NCBI GenBank assembly: GCA_026261815.1
Contig: JAMPIT010000379.1
Span: 21,175,001 to 21,239,000 of the forward strand
From: Monarcha castaneiventris obscurior
Lineage: Eukaryota > Chordata > Aves > Passeriformes > Monarchidae
DNA length: 64,000 bases
Direction: 5' to 3'
Of this stretch, positions 63,940 to 64,000 are shown in pieces (positions within the stretch are counted from its first letter, which is position 1; every line of letters begins with the position of its first letter). The notes beneath the pieces were generated by a model. It saw only the letters and a program-made list of their open reading frames with translations, did not search any database and was not told where the DNA came from. The position numbers and the translations under genes are program-made.

Positions 63940-64000
63940 ACCTGGCTCATGCTCAACTTATTTTTCATCACGGTCCTTCATAATTTGTCTTTGGTAGTTG
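63940..64000 (-). mobile_element. CR1 LINE remnant continuing beyond the LTR
   Basis: GACCTGGCTCATGCTCAACTT resembles the CR1 antisense block that normally follows, after roughly 90 bp, the sequence at which the LTR interrupts the CR1 at 63306. The remaining bases to the window end are weakly similar. Confidence 0.5.

Larger units (their letters stand above)
57811..64000 (+). other. RALYL: RALYL intron (3' part outside window)
   Basis: It begins with the donor GTGAGTTG after exon 57647-57810. No coding exon matching the expected coiled-coil region is seen before the window ends. 57830-63000 is AT-rich intron with no recognised gene, with only short isolated open frames (for example 58354-58692 and 59806-60123) that lack splice or homology support. 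CR1, LTR and microsatellite sequences fill 63011-64000. Confidence 0.88.

Noticed and set aside
57811..64000. Search for the next RALYL exon (coiled-coil region)
   Set aside because: No in-frame segment resembling the expected heptad-rich peptide with matching phase (two bases completing a leucine codon) was found.

Overview
The window is vertebrate nuclear DNA, almost certainly from a bird. It is AT-rich and intron-dominated, its recognisable protein-coding signal is split into short exons with GT-AG borders, and its interspersed repeats are of avian type: CR1 LINE 3' ends with the TTCTATGATT-like tail, and endogenous-retrovirus long terminal repeats (LTRs) of the ERVK, ERV1 and ERVL kinds. 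Nothing suggests a bacterial or organellar source. The ERVL-type LTRs resemble a family I associate with non-galliform birds, but the species cannot be fixed from this window.

The only gene I can support is RALYL (RALY RNA-binding protein-like, an hnRNP C-type nuclear RNA-binding protein), on the + strand and cut off at both ends. Four consecutive internal coding exons are present: 19847-19922, 37660-37692, 55408-55455 and 57647-57810. They join in frame into 107 codons running from the end of the RRM domain, through the tyrosine/aspartate-rich GYVFDYDYYRDD segment and the proline patch, to the basic region ahead of the predicted coiled coil. The start codon, most of the RRM, the coiled coil and the acidic C-terminus lie outside. 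The rest of the window is intron: at least 19.8 kb upstream, then 17.7 kb, 17.7 kb and 2.2 kb, and at least 6.2 kb downstream.

Layout. 1-1003 is a composite tandem repeat in which a roughly 260-275 bp unit alternates with degenerate interstitial telomeric TTAGGG arrays. 1-19846 also holds a CR1 fragment (about 9640), a complete solo ERVK-type LTR (12145-12750) inside a GC-rich block, and a 1.1 kb antisense CR1 (15523-16620). 19923-37659 holds a CR1, two ERVL-like LTRs, a complete solo ERV1-type LTR with TATA box and poly(A) signal in gene-sense orientation (25474-25909), and a pure 139 bp GAAA microsatellite. 37693-55407 holds a perfect 45 bp tandem duplication, an enhancer-like AT-rich block with a perfect hairpin (about 41144), and three CR1 fragments. 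57811-64000 ends with a CR1 interrupted by an ERVL-like LTR carrying an expanded ATC microsatellite.

No multi-gene system, CRISPR array or intact mobile-element coding region was found. The most unusual structure is the telomere-repeat composite at the left edge. Its TTAGGG strand orientation is the reverse of that of a left chromosome end, which favours an internal, transcribed telomeric array.
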